From the NCBI RefSeq assembly GCF_965196975.1, contig NZ_OZ239981.1:744001-808000 (forward strand): 64,000 nucleotides of DNA, read 5' to 3'. Numbering within the stretch: the stretch's first letter is position 1; every line of letters begins with the position of its first letter. Below, piece after piece: positions 28,701 through 36,775 of the stretch. Below the pieces are notes generated by a model. It saw only the letters and a program-made list of their open reading frames with translations. It did no database searches and had not been told where the DNA came from. A program made the translations under genes and the position numbers. The stretch is from Endozoicomonas sp965196975. GTDB lineage: Bacteria > Pseudomonadota > Gammaproteobacteria > Pseudomonadales > Endozoicomonadaceae.

Positions 28701-29173
28701 ATACTCGTTATGACCTCATTTTAATGGATTTGCGTATGCCCGGCTTGGATGGTTTTGATGCTGCCAGGGCCATTCATGGTATCACTAAACAGCGGTCAAT
28801 AAAGATTATGGCGATTTCTGCCAGCGTTTCCGAGCAGACAAGAATGAGAATTGCTGATGCGGGTTTTTGTGGCTTTATTGCAAAACCTGTTCATTTTGAT
28901 GAGTTATTTATCTGTATTCATCATCATTTAGAGGCAGACGGTGAGGGTTCCTCATCTCCGTTTCCCTCTGACCTCTGTATGGAAGAAATGATGTCAGTAT
29001 TGAAGTTTTCACTTGAAATTGGTGACCTGGAGTCTCTTGCCGAAAAAGCGGAAGCCTGGTCATTGGAAAAAGGCTATGGAAACCTCCCCGGAAAAATTAT
29101 TGAGCTGTGCAAATCACTGGATGTTCAGGGGCTGGAGTCTCTTTATGCTTCATTGCAAAGTCATTCAGCCTGA
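25784..29173 (+). CDS. Hybrid sensor histidine kinase
   Basis: A 1129-aa inner-membrane phosphorelay kinase. Transmembrane helices lie at about residues 12-33 and 327-356, enclosing a roughly 290-residue periplasmic sensor. A HAMP linker (GRITRPLNELKKQMN) follows, then two PAS domains at about 424-540 and 546-662. HisKA has FLSHISHELRTPLNG near 690. HATPase has an N-box (RQVLINLIGNAVKFTD), DSGVGIS and GGAGLGLSI. The C-terminal receiver has ILVVDDSFNNRDM and DLILMDLRMPGLDGFD, with the phospho-Asp near residue 981. No clear HPt domain or separate output regulator is adjacent. Composition is AT-rich like the preceding gene. The stimulus is unknown. Confidence 0.9.
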   Translation: MSTSIRQKITLFNLFPALVFYCFVTFVFLYFSFRAASAEIGLRHLNQTLHYASLINGNINNVILSGKAFALSFDNNSLEDFSPKVTSLFGDVFLVKAVAFINFNNIEEGGLSKVSSVYWQRNGDQFIGSDENNHYYIPESFYSSVIEQEGNNFGWYVNTEQVDDFEFETSFLIKSSTDDGFIHFLRIDIDGSKLIDHPIKSDPRTRIIIADSEGNIVFANGISLPKYRTVERFSRLGPCQGYGDIFFPSEFSNPIAQFFFRPVKPPSDPEMPCGFLKEVLDHVVHKKEATSVRILTRDTYKWHTAVPVQSVDWFFSHSILESDLMKPVIKQAVLSASLIGLAMVLSIICLWIVSGRITRPLNELKKQMNTFGFLPGDQGDNYSDSKDEAVSLGRSFTRLKKRLLNREEALQKARANNMGNLVQQLRGSYFYFHITSSGIITYVSPSILVVLGYTVKEFSGKIQNFLTESALNEPFKRVLTEQLSGNWQETFELEMSHKDGSIRCIEVSCAGHSNKGAFTEKSSKQQIHCIEGMGNDITHRVRDTEKFKSLIAGSPDAIVITDSAGVINLVNSKVEELFCYDERDLLGLPLALLIDPDYRSNLELLTKLDSTRVESHCLDAKLSRGFDKYGHGFPVEISSNVLTTTDGILISIVFRDITQRKQIEGELLKAKETAEKASKAKSLFLSHISHELRTPLNGVLGYAQLLLTDHGIPEKYRESLSSLEACGLHLLTMINDILDITKIESGIVRSRLAPFNLQVTLSMVFANVHEVAKAKGLDLLLNIHQDVQPELVGDNIKLRQVLINLIGNAVKFTDSGSVCVNVLLKDERLRFEVVDSGVGISPSDIAELFQPFTQLRKGQDCGGAGLGLSISYRLVKAMGGELQVESEVGKGSNFYFTIPYQICRVGIEEKADTSLQPAEHTVELEGRLFSKRQILVVDDSFNNRDMLVKALKSKSFHVDAAGDGLEAVEKCRNTRYDLILMDLRMPGLDGFDAARAIHGITKQRSIKIMAISASVSEQTRMRIADAGFCGFIAKPVHFDELFICIHHHLEADGEGSSSPFPSDLCMEEMMSVLKFSLEIGDLESLAEKAEAWSLEKGYGNLPGKIIELCKSLDVQGLESLYASLQSHSA

Positions 29174-29424
29174 CTGCTGTGAGATACTTTCTATTGATAG
29201 GGAGAATACAGGATTAACTTGATTGATGCAGTGCTGCTTCTGTAGTCGCACTGTAAATCTGATTTGATCTCCTGCTCTTACATGCTATTCATCTGATATT
29301 TACTGGGTAAATACTTACAATGCACATTACTTTTGTTGTTCCTCATAGGTAGTTCTGGTCCCCATCCTGGTTTTTGGTGTTATGATCAATCTATTTTTGA
29401 CTTCATAATTGATGGATAGAGAGG

Positions 29425-30111
29425 TTGTCGGTGGCAGAAAGCATGTCTCTTTGGGCTCTGATTGGCAATGCCAGTTGGGTTGTGCTGCTGGTATTGTTGA
29501 TACTGGTGGCAGCATCGGTTGTTTCGTGGATGATGATTATCCAGCGGGGAGTTCTGCTCAGGAATGCGCAGCAGGCAATGATTGCTTTTGAGGATCGTTT
29601 CTGGTCAGGCATGGACCTGATTCTTCTCTACAAAGAAGTTCAGCAGAATGAGCATCCTGATTCAGGGCTGGAACATATCTTTAAGGCTGGTTTTACCGAA
29701 TTTACCCGGTTGCGTAATCAGGGAACAGCCGAGCCAGATGCAGTGATGGAGGGTACGCAGCGAGCAATGCGGGTAGCCATTTCCAGAGAGCAGGAACGGC
29801 TTGAGGCGAATCTGCCATTTCTTGCGAGTGTCGGATCGACTTGTCCCTATCTTGGTCTTTTTGGAACTGTCGTAGGTATTATGAATTCTTTTCGTGGGTT
29901 AGCGGTGGTTCAGCAGCCGACTTTGGCATCCGTCGCACCGGGGATAGCAGAAGCTCTGCTCACTACAGCGGTAGGACTGGTAGCAGCCATTCCAGCAGTT
30001 GTTGCTTATAACCGTTATGCTTCCAGAGTAGAAGCATTATTGTCCAACTACGAAACTTTTGCGGATGAGTTCTCGAGCATCCTTCACCGTAAAGTATACA
30101 GCCGGACATAA
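29425..30111 (+). CDS. tolQ: Tol-Pal motor subunit TolQ
   Basis: A 228-aa inner-membrane protein homologous to ExbB/MotA. It has three membrane helices: WVVLLVLLILVAASVVSWMM, then LASVGSTCPYLGLFGTVVGI and LLTTAVGLVAAIPAVVAYN. The GTVVGIMNSFRGL loop is typical. With TolR it forms the proton-driven motor for outer-membrane constriction at division. The start may be TTG 29425 or GTG 29431, and the latter has GAGAGG at better spacing. It heads tolQRAB-pal-cpoB. The usual upstream ybgC thioesterase gene is missing. Confidence 0.95.
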   Translation: MSVAESMSLWALIGNASWVVLLVLLILVAASVVSWMMIIQRGVLLRNAQQAMIAFEDRFWSGMDLILLYKEVQQNEHPDSGLEHIFKAGFTEFTRLRNQGTAEPDAVMEGTQRAMRVAISREQERLEANLPFLASVGSTCPYLGLFGTVVGIMNSFRGLAVVQQPTLASVAPGIAEALLTTAVGLVAAIPAVVAYNRYASRVEALLSNYETFADEFSSILHRKVYSRT

Positions 30112-30126
30112 AGGGATCTTACACCC

Positions 30127-30564
30127 ATGGCAAAGGTAAGAAATCGTCGTAAACCCATGTCTGAAATAAACATGGTGCCTTTTATCGACATCATGATGGT
30201 GCTATTGGTCGCGTTTATGATCAGTGCCCCTATGATGACACAGGGGGTTAAGGTTGAGCTGCCAAAGACCAGTAGCGATAACATTGCGCTACCTGATGAT
30301 AAGGAAGTGCTGATTGTTTCGGTTAAGGCGGATGGCAGTTACTTTATGGATATTGGTTCTGATCATGATAAGGCTGTTGATCTTCCCTCCCTTACAGAGA
30401 AAGTCGGGAAAGTAGTGAGTGCCAGACCTAATATTCAGGTTTTAATTCAGGGTGATACCAATGTTTCCTATGGATCAGTTGTGCAGTTAATGGCTGGTTT
30501 GCAGAATTCGGGTATCAGTCACGTGGGGTTGGTAACTGATCCGGTGGCTCTGGAAGGGCAGTAA
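30127..30564 (+). CDS. tolR: Tol-Pal motor subunit TolR
   Basis: A 145-aa protein with one membrane helix, MVPFIDIMMVLLVAFMISAP, containing the proton-carrying Asp (FIDIM). The periplasmic part has VQVLIQGDTNVSYG-like strands of the TolR/ExbD fold. It starts 15 nt after tolQ and ends immediately before the tolA ATG, which signals tight co-translation. Confidence 0.95.
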   Translation: MAKVRNRRKPMSEINMVPFIDIMMVLLVAFMISAPMMTQGVKVELPKTSSDNIALPDDKEVLIVSVKADGSYFMDIGSDHDKAVDLPSLTEKVGKVVSARPNIQVLIQGDTNVSYGSVVQLMAGLQNSGISHVGLVTDPVALEGQ

Positions 30565-31410
30565 ATGAAAAGATGGTTCAATAGCGCTTTTCCAGCCTTT
30601 CTTGCGAGAGACTCAGACAGTTATGGCTTTGCGATAGCCCTATCTCTGATTCTGCATATCACTTTGTTTCTGGTGCTTATTGTCAACTGGAATGCTGAAT
30701 CCAGTATGAGAATATCGCCACCAATGCCCATCAGTGCAGCCTTAGTATCGCTACCAAAAGTGGTTGAAAAGCCCACCGCTACCAAAAAGCCAGTACAAAG
30801 TCAGGCAGAGAAAAAACGTAAAGAAGAAACTAAACGGCAGGCAGAAGCGAAAAAGAAAGCCGAGGCTAAGAGGAAAGCTGAGCAGCAGAAAAAGGAGCAA
30901 GAGCGACAGAAGGCGTTGGCACTAAAGCGTGAAGCGGAAAAAAAGAGAGAGGAGCTTCGTAGAAAGGAGGAAGCTGCTCGTGAGCGTCAAGAGCAGGAGA
31001 GGCATAGGCAGGAGAAGGAAAGAAAACGGAAAGAGAAGGAGGCGCTTGAGCGGGCTCTGGCGGCAGAGCAAGAGGCCTTAAAAGAGGCTCAGCAACTTGA
31101 ACATGATCAGCTTGAGCAAGCTAAATATGCTGCGCTGATTAAAAGTTTGACTTCCCAGAACTGGAACAGACCCCCCAGTGCACGCAATAACATGGTGACA
31201 GAGGTTCGAATCAGCCTGTCCCCCTTTGGTGATGTGCAGGATATTACCATGGTGAAGTCCAGTGGAAATGATGAGTTTGATCGATCAGTTATTCAGGCCA
31301 TTCGTCGAGCGGAGCCTTTTACTGAATTGAAGGATCTTGATCGACGTATATTTAATCAATACTTCCGACGAATAACTTTCCGATTCAGACCCGAGGATTT
31401 GGTGAAATGA
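30565..31410 (+). CDS. tolA: Cell envelope protein TolA
   Basis: A 281-aa protein. An N-terminal anchor helix (ALSLILHITLFLVLIVNW) is followed by a long Lys/Glu/Ala-rich helical domain (EAKKKAEAKRKAEQQKKEQ) at about residues 75-190. A C-terminal TonB-like domain has TEVRISLSPFGDVQDITMVK and SVIQAIRRAEPF. It links the TolQR motor to TolB and Pal across the periplasm. The ATG abuts the tolR stop and the end overlaps the tolB start (ATGA). The helical domain is shorter than in E. coli. Confidence 0.95.
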   Translation: MKRWFNSAFPAFLARDSDSYGFAIALSLILHITLFLVLIVNWNAESSMRISPPMPISAALVSLPKVVEKPTATKKPVQSQAEKKRKEETKRQAEAKKKAEAKRKAEQQKKEQERQKALALKREAEKKREELRRKEEAARERQEQERHRQEKERKRKEKEALERALAAEQEALKEAQQLEHDQLEQAKYAALIKSLTSQNWNRPPSARNNMVTEVRISLSPFGDVQDITMVKSSGNDEFDRSVIQAIRRAEPFTELKDLDRRIFNQYFRRITFRFRPEDLVK

Positions 31411-32741
31411 GGTATTTATTTAAAACCGGTTTATTGTTTTTATTTCTGCTTTGGGGTTTTTCTGTCCATGCAGAACTGGTTCTTGAAGTAACCCGAGGGA
31501 ATGATAAGGCCGTATCAATGGCTGTGTCCCCGTTTAGCTGGAAGGGGGATAAGGTGTTACCTGAAGACCCTGCAGCGATTATTGATAACGATTTGAAGTT
31601 GAGTGGTCTTTTTAAAGCCATGCCACGAAGCAGTATGCTCAGCTTTCCGTCCAGTGAATCTGAAGTTTATTATCGAGACTGGAAGGTGCTGGGCGCGTCT
31701 TACTTGGTTACAGGTCAGGTCCTGCTGAAAGACAATGCTTATACTGTGAACTACCAGTTATATGATGTCATCAGAGGCAAGCGTATTTCAAAGGGCGGTT
31801 TTACGGGTAATGGCTCACAGCTTCGGGAAATGGCACACCGTGTGAGTGATGCGGTTTATGAAAAAATAACGGGTCTCAAGGGCGACTTTTCTACTCGAAT
31901 TCTCTATGTCACTGCCCAGAGGTACGATGCGAAAAGAACCGATTACCAGCTGAATTATGCCGACGCTGATGGTAAGCGAAATCGTAAAGTGTTCAGCTCA
32001 AGTGAGCCTATTCTATCGCCTAGCTGGTCACCTGATGGGACAAAAGTTACCTATGTTTCCTTTGAGCAGGGTCGGCCAGCGATATACATGCAGGAGTTGT
32101 CGACAGGAATTCGTAAAAAACTGACGGGTTTTAAAGGGCTGAATAATTCTCCTGTCTGGGCTCCAGATGGGAAATCCATAGCCATGGTGCTGTCCAAAGA
32201 TGGAAATCCAGATGTATATGTCCTGGACTTGTCATCCAATAAAATCAGTAATGTAACTACCCATTATGGTATTGATACAGAGCCTGACTGGATGCCAGAT
32301 GGTAAGAGTATTATTTTTACTTCTAATCGGGGAGGAAGCCCTCAGGTTTATCAACAAGATATCAGTCGAAAAAGTAATGGTGAATTTATTCCACAAGGTA
32401 AGCCTCGTCGTCTAACCTTTGAAGGTCGGTTTAATGCTCGTGCGAAAGTTTTTCCTGATGGAAAGTCTCTGGCATTAGTTCATAAAGGTCAGGGGGCCGC
32501 TGACTTCAATATTGCGATCCTTGATCTTGATACCGACCGGTTGAGGCTGCTGACATCTTCAAAGCTGGAAGATTCTCCAAGCATTGCGCCCGGTGGGCGC
32601 AGACTGATTTACTCGGTTCAGGGCGGCGAAAACGGTGAGCTGGGTATTGTCTCTGCTGATGGTCGGGTAAAGCAGCGCTTACCTTCTGCTGAGGGTGATG
32701 TCAGGGAGCCTGCATGGGGTCCAAGTATTGAGCTTAGATAA
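31407..32741 (+). CDS. tolB: Tol-Pal system beta-propeller protein TolB
   Basis: A 444-aa periplasmic protein. A signal peptide (LFKTGLLFLFLLWGFSVHA) is cleaved before ELVLEV, the conserved TolB N-terminus whose exposed segment binds TolA. Repeated propeller blades follow (SPSWSPDGTKVTYVSF, SPVWAPDGKSIAMVLS, EPDWMPDGKSIIFTSN). It binds Pal. The start codon overlaps the tolA stop by 4 nt. A 435-nt gap follows before pal, longer than usual, with two tiny frames inside. Confidence 0.96.
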   Translation: MRYLFKTGLLFLFLLWGFSVHAELVLEVTRGNDKAVSMAVSPFSWKGDKVLPEDPAAIIDNDLKLSGLFKAMPRSSMLSFPSSESEVYYRDWKVLGASYLVTGQVLLKDNAYTVNYQLYDVIRGKRISKGGFTGNGSQLREMAHRVSDAVYEKITGLKGDFSTRILYVTAQRYDAKRTDYQLNYADADGKRNRKVFSSSEPILSPSWSPDGTKVTYVSFEQGRPAIYMQELSTGIRKKLTGFKGLNNSPVWAPDGKSIAMVLSKDGNPDVYVLDLSSNKISNVTTHYGIDTEPDWMPDGKSIIFTSNRGGSPQVYQQDISRKSNGEFIPQGKPRRLTFEGRFNARAKVFPDGKSLALVHKGQGAADFNIAILDLDTDRLRLLTSSKLEDSPSIAPGGRRLIYSVQGGENGELGIVSADGRVKQRLPSAEGDVREPAWGPSIELR

Positions 32742-32900
32742 GAAAGTATCAGGGTGAAATGACTGTGGTATAAGCAGACCGAATTTTGCCCTGCTGATTT
32801 CTCAGCTTGCTGCTATGCTCGATTAACCAGCTCTTTTTGAATCAATTTTCGAGTAGCTGCCGTAGGCTGAAAGAAAGAAGGTAATTAAGGAGGACGTTGA

Positions 32901-33005
32901 ATGGTGAGGTGTCTTTTTGTCTTTTTCTTCATCAATAGGGTGCGGGATATCCGTCAGTCGCCAGGATTTTCGGTTGCACCCATGAATGTATTGGGGTGGT
33001 CATAA
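32901..33005 (+). CDS. Possible 34-aa leader or microprotein between tolB and pal
   Basis: An ATG at 32901 is preceded by AAGGAGG at ideal spacing, one of the best ribosome sites in the window. It opens 34 codons (MVRCLFVFFFINRVRDIRQ to NVLGWS) and the TAA stop shares its last A with the ATG of a second small frame. The N-terminal part is hydrophobic (CLFVFFFI). No homologue is recognised. It could be a real microprotein, a leader controlling pal, or chance. Confidence 0.35.
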   Translation: MVRCLFVFFFINRVRDIRQSPGFSVAPMNVLGWS

Positions 33006-33124
33006 TGAGTCTGCCGCTATTTTGCTCCCTTCTTTTTAAGCCTGCTTCTTTTTTGATGGCTCTTTCTCTGAGGAAGCCTTATCATCCCTTGGTATTCGGG
33101 CTAGTCGGGCGACCTCAGTTCTGA
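33005..33124 (+). CDS. Possible 39-aa coupled microprotein upstream of pal
   Basis: The ATG overlaps the stop of the preceding 34-codon frame (TAATG), the arrangement of translational coupling. The product MSLPLFCSLLFKPASFLMAL continues for 19 basic/hydrophobic residues and ends at TGA 52 nt before pal. It is judged only on the overlap and the strong site upstream, so confidence is low. Confidence 0.22.
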   Translation: MSLPLFCSLLFKPASFLMALSLRKPYHPLVFGLVGRPQF

Positions 33125-33176
33125 TAGTGTACTGCACAAATTTTTGAAATCCCGTAGAGAATGATTGGAGTTGAAA

Positions 33177-33737
33177 ATGCAAATCGCCAATGTTGTTAAA
33201 GCCGCTTTTATGGCTGCAGCTGCTATCTGGTTGGCAGGGTGTGCTTCCAAGAAAGAGCCAACTACAGCAGAAACCCAACCGCCTGTAGTCACTGTAGAAG
33301 AAGAAGTGCTGGTAGAAGTTCAACCGGTTCTGGATCCTGCAGTTCAGGCTGTCATTGACAGCGGTAAAGTCGATGAATCTCCAGAGGAAATTCAGGCTCT
33401 ACTGGAGAAAAATACCTACTTTTTCCCATTTGACAGCTCCAAACTGGGTGATGAAGCTTACAAGGCTCTGGACGTGCATGCTGCATACCTGACGTCTGAT
33501 CTTGGTTACATGAAAAACATCGTGATTCAGGGGCATACTGATGAGCGTGGCACCCGTACCTATAACCTTGCACTGGGTGAGCGTCGTGCCAATGCAGTTA
33601 AAGATTACCTCACTGCTAAAGGTGTAGCTGCTAACCGCATTGAAGTCATCAGCTTCGGCTTTGAAAAGCCACTGGATCCAGAGCACAATGACACTGCATG
33701 GGCTCTGAATCGTCGTGCTGTTATCGTTGTTGAGTAA
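33177..33737 (+). CDS. pal: Peptidoglycan-associated lipoprotein Pal
   Basis: A 186-aa outer-membrane lipoprotein. The signal ends in a lipobox IWLAGC. The OmpA-like domain carries YFFPFDSSKLGDEAYKALD, IQGHTDERGTRTYNLALGER and RANAVKDYL, with the Asp and Arg that bind meso-diaminopimelate in peptidoglycan. ATG 33177 has GGAG upstream and gives a normal signal peptide. It is part of the Tol-Pal unit and the anchor point of the complex in the outer membrane. Confidence 0.96.
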   Translation: MQIANVVKAAFMAAAAIWLAGCASKKEPTTAETQPPVVTVEEEVLVEVQPVLDPAVQAVIDSGKVDESPEEIQALLEKNTYFFPFDSSKLGDEAYKALDVHAAYLTSDLGYMKNIVIQGHTDERGTRTYNLALGERRANAVKDYLTAKGVAANRIEVISFGFEKPLDPEHNDTAWALNRRAVIVVE

Positions 33738-33849
33738 TTGATAATACCAGTCAAGTTATCTGCTCTTGCTTTGTGCAGGCCTACTTTAAATTATGCCTCT
33801 ACAACCCAGGGTTTGATAATGCGGCTGGTTTCGTTTTTCTGGGGGATGA

Positions 33850-34713
33850 ATGAGTAGAGGAAAAGCAAGCCCAAGGCTTCAACTATCTATGGCACTGCCC
33901 TTAGTGCTCGCTGGAACTTTGAGTGTTGGTGTTAATGCTGCGCCCGCTCCCGTTGAAGAGTCGAGACCTATGGGGCTGTCAACGGACACTCGAGCAGTAG
34001 TCAGCAAGATCTCTGATGAGCCTGTTATGATTTCATCCCCGGTTGACTCCGATGATGACGATTACAATGTTACAGCACATCTGCTTAATACGATGGATCA
34101 ACTTCGTCAGGAAATGATGGAAATGCGCGGGCAGCTGGAAGAGCATGCCTTTCGTATTGAGCAACTCCAGCAGGAAAACCGGGATAGATATCTGGATCTT
34201 GATGAGCGTATCTCCCGGCTGAACGGGCAGGCTGGAAAAGTAGGCAATCCCACCTCAGTCGCAAACTTGAAGCCCCCAATAGCCAGTGCCCCTGTTGATG
34301 ATGTTGTGAAAAATAAGAACCAATCGGCTACCAAAGCCGAAGAGGCAGCTTATCAGTCGGCATTCAGCTTTATTCGATCAAAGCAGTTTGATGAAGCAAA
34401 AAAAACACTGCTGGAGCACCTGAAAACCTACCCCGATGGGCGTTATGCAGATAATGCGCGTTATTGGTTAGGTGAAGTTGATATGGCTCAGGGGCGTTAT
34501 GACGATGCCAAAGAGTCTTTTCAGATTGTTCTTGATGCGTTTCCTGAAAGCCCCAAGGTTCCGGATGCCAGTTATAAGCTCGGCAGGGTTCATGACTTGC
34601 TTGGAGATCAGAAAAAGGCCAGAGAGCTCCTTGAGTCTGTTATTCAGCAATACCCCGATAGTGCTGCGGCAAGACTCTCGGATACCTATCTGAGAACGAT
34701 GGGGGGGGCTTGA
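33850..34713 (+). CDS. cpoB: Cell division coordinator CpoB (YbgF)
   Basis: A 287-aa periplasmic protein. A signal peptide (LSMALPLVLAGTLSVGVNA) precedes a coiled coil near residues 80-120 (RQEMMEMRGQLEEHAFRIEQ), which trimerises. The C-terminal half has three TPR units (AYQSAFSFIRSKQFDEAKKT, YWLGEVDMAQGRYDDAKESF, YKLGRVHDLLGDQKKAREL). It coordinates peptidoglycan synthesis with Tol-driven constriction. It is the last gene of the tol-pal cluster, with GGGGGATGA before the ATG. Confidence 0.94.
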   Translation: MSRGKASPRLQLSMALPLVLAGTLSVGVNAAPAPVEESRPMGLSTDTRAVVSKISDEPVMISSPVDSDDDDYNVTAHLLNTMDQLRQEMMEMRGQLEEHAFRIEQLQQENRDRYLDLDERISRLNGQAGKVGNPTSVANLKPPIASAPVDDVVKNKNQSATKAEEAAYQSAFSFIRSKQFDEAKKTLLEHLKTYPDGRYADNARYWLGEVDMAQGRYDDAKESFQIVLDAFPESPKVPDASYKLGRVHDLLGDQKKARELLESVIQQYPDSAAARLSDTYLRTMGGA

Positions 34714-35016
34714 TACCATACGCTGGTGCCGGAGCTTTTACCTTTCTTGTGCCAGCGAATCCCTTCATATTTTCTGGCAATTCCCCAGTTCCTCATCTTC
34801 TCTCTGTAGAAATACTATATTCGGTTCTAACTCTGTCCCTCTGCTATGCTGCTTACTTCTCTCATGATGGTATGTGAAGGTTTAAAGCGCGTCTCTTTAC
34901 TCATATTGGCTCCTGTTTTGCTAAGCTCCTGATGAATGGCTGCTCCCCTGTTCGTGGTGCTTTTGAATCAGGCTGAAGGCATTTTCATTTGACCCCTGGT
35001 ATGTGAAGGCAACTTG
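34714..35016. other. Intergenic region upstream of queE
   Basis: About 300 bp without a gene. GCTGGTGCC and GTGCCAGC near 34723-34759 could form a hairpin. The short motif GGTATGTGAAGG occurs twice, near 34869 and 34998, the second just before queE. I looked for a preQ1 riboswitch, which would fit the next genes, and saw no matching pattern. Confidence 0.45.
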
Positions 35017-35655
35017 ATGCTCAGAATTACTGAGATTTTTTACTCATTGCAGGGGGAAACCAGAACAACTGGCTTGCCCACTGTGTTTGTTCGTTTAACA
35101 GGCTGCCCGTTACGCTGTCGATGGTGTGATACAGATTATGCTTTTAAGGGAGGGGACTTATTGCCCATTGATGCAATTTTAAACAGAGTCTCTGAATACA
35201 GTCCCAGATATGTCACTGTAACTGGTGGCGAGCCCCTTGCTCAGAGAGCGTGCTACAGCTTATTGAGTCAGCTGGCAGATCAAGATTATGAAGTCTCTCT
35301 TGAGACCAGTGGTGCAATAAGCTTATCTGATGTGGATCAGCGAGTGGTTAAGGTGATGGATTTGAAGCCTCCGGCATCGGGTGAATCACATCGTAACTTG
35401 TATGAGAATATTAGCTTTCTGGATAAGAAGGATCAGTTGAAGTTTGTCATTGCAGACCGAGGTGATTATGAGTGGTCTGTTTCTAAAATTATCGAGTATG
35501 ACCTGCCGAACAGGGTTTCCGATGTCCTTTTTTCGCCCGTCAGTGGAGAGATGTCAGCAGAGACATTGGCCGGCTGGATTCTCGAAGACAGGCTTCCTGT
35601 TCGATTTCAATTACAGCTGCACCGGATGATCTGGGGAGATCTGCCGGGTGTCTGA
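35017..35655 (+). CDS. queE: 7-carboxy-7-deazaguanine synthase QueE
   Basis: A 212-aa radical SAM enzyme that forms the 7-deazaguanine core of queuosine from 6-carboxytetrahydropterin. The start ITEIFYSLQGETRTTGLPTV and the CX3CX2C cluster motif at Cys30, Cys34 and Cys37 (GCPLRCRWCDTDYAF) are typical, followed by VTGGEPL. ATG 35017 is preferred to the TTG 3 nt earlier. queC follows after 27 nt, forming a queuosine pair downstream of cpoB, as in Pseudomonas. Confidence 0.95.
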   Translation: MLRITEIFYSLQGETRTTGLPTVFVRLTGCPLRCRWCDTDYAFKGGDLLPIDAILNRVSEYSPRYVTVTGGEPLAQRACYSLLSQLADQDYEVSLETSGAISLSDVDQRVVKVMDLKPPASGESHRNLYENISFLDKKDQLKFVIADRGDYEWSVSKIIEYDLPNRVSDVLFSPVSGEMSAETLAGWILEDRLPVRFQLQLHRMIWGDLPGV

Positions 35656-35682
35656 TACTGTTTCTTAACAAAGGTGTTGCAG

Positions 35683-36378
35683 ATGAAGAGAGCGGTAGTC
35701 CTTTTGTCAGGAGGTTTGGACTCGGCCACAGTTCTTGCCATGGCTTTGGCGCAGGGGTTTGAATGCTATTCTGTCAGTTTTGATTACGGGCAGCGTCATC
35801 TCTCTGAACTCAAGGCTTCCCGTAGGGTGGCTGAGGCTTTAGGTGTTATTGAGCATAAAGTTCTAAAGCTGGGGTTAACAGACATAGGAGGATCGGCACT
35901 GACGGATGAGAGTATTGCTGTACCGGATTTCCAAGACCCCATTAAGGAAGCGGAGAGCCGGATTCCGGTAACTTATGTTCCCGCAAGGAATACGATTTTT
36001 CTGTCACTTGCGCTTGGCTGGGCGGAGGTGTTGGGGGCCCGCGATATCTTTATAGGTGCCAATATCGTTGACTATTCCAACTATCCTGATTGTCGTCCGG
36101 AATATTTGAAGGCATTCGAAGAGATGGCAAATCTTGCTACCAGGGCTGGAGTTGAAGGTGATCTTTTTCGCATCAGGGCACCACTTCTGAATTTAACCAA
36201 GTCTGAAATAATATCTGAAGGGGTAAAGCTGGGAGTGGATTACGGTATGACCATATCCTGCTATCAGGCCAATGAATATGGTGTTGCCTGTGGTGTTTGT
36301 GATAGTTGCAGTTATCGGCGTAAGGGGTTTCTTGAGGCGGGGGTGGTAGACCCTACGTCTTATCGTAAGGCGGTTTAA
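35683..36378 (+). CDS. queC: 7-cyano-7-deazaguanine synthase QueC
   Basis: A 231-aa ATP-dependent enzyme that converts the QueE product to preQ0. The PP-loop is VVLLSGGLDSATVLA. FDYGQRHLSELKA and VPARNTIFLSLALGWAE are conserved, and ISCYQANEYGVACGVCDSC near the end supplies the zinc cysteines. It starts 27 nt after queE. The late pathway enzyme queH lies about 22 kb away in the same window. Confidence 0.95.
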   Translation: MKRAVVLLSGGLDSATVLAMALAQGFECYSVSFDYGQRHLSELKASRRVAEALGVIEHKVLKLGLTDIGGSALTDESIAVPDFQDPIKEAESRIPVTYVPARNTIFLSLALGWAEVLGARDIFIGANIVDYSNYPDCRPEYLKAFEEMANLATRAGVEGDLFRIRAPLLNLTKSEIISEGVKLGVDYGMTISCYQANEYGVACGVCDSCSYRRKGFLEAGVVDPTSYRKAV

Positions 36379-36426
36379 ATCAATTGGCTTGTAAAACAAA
36401 TTCTGGTGCGTATAATTTCCCGAGTT

Positions 36427-36502
36427 GGGTCGTTAGCTCAGTTGGTAGAGCAGTTGGCTTTTAACCAATTGGTCGTAGGTTCGAATCCTACACGACCCAC
36501 CA
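36427..36502 (+). tRNA. tRNA-Lys (anticodon TTT)
   Basis: A 76-nt cloverleaf with acceptor GGGTCGT/ACGACCC, D arm GCTCAGTTGGTAGAGC, anticodon loop CTTTTAA, T arm with GGTTCGAATCC and encoded CCA. It lies 48 nt after queC, as tRNA-Lys does after queC in Pseudomonas. Confidence 0.97.
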
Positions 36503-36775
36503 TCTCTCCTTTCTTATTATCTACTCATAACAATCGTCAATAGTGCTGATGCGGCGTCCGAGCTGTGTTAGACTACCCGCCACATTTTTCTTATAAGATG
36601 GTGTCTGAAAATACTGCGGAACTGGGTTTCCTTCCATTTTGGGGATGGAAGTAGCGCAATATTTTTGGCTAATGGCTGATAGATAGAGGAAATTGCAGAC
36701 ACTTACCTTGCTCTTATATGACACCGTTCATTGAAGAGGCTAGGAAGGTAGAGTGCTTTGCCGGATGCAAGCTTT

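Noticed and set aside
34714..35016. A preQ1 riboswitch before queE
   Set aside because: No aptamer-like pattern with the required loop and A-rich tail could be found. Only a repeated 12-nt motif was seen.
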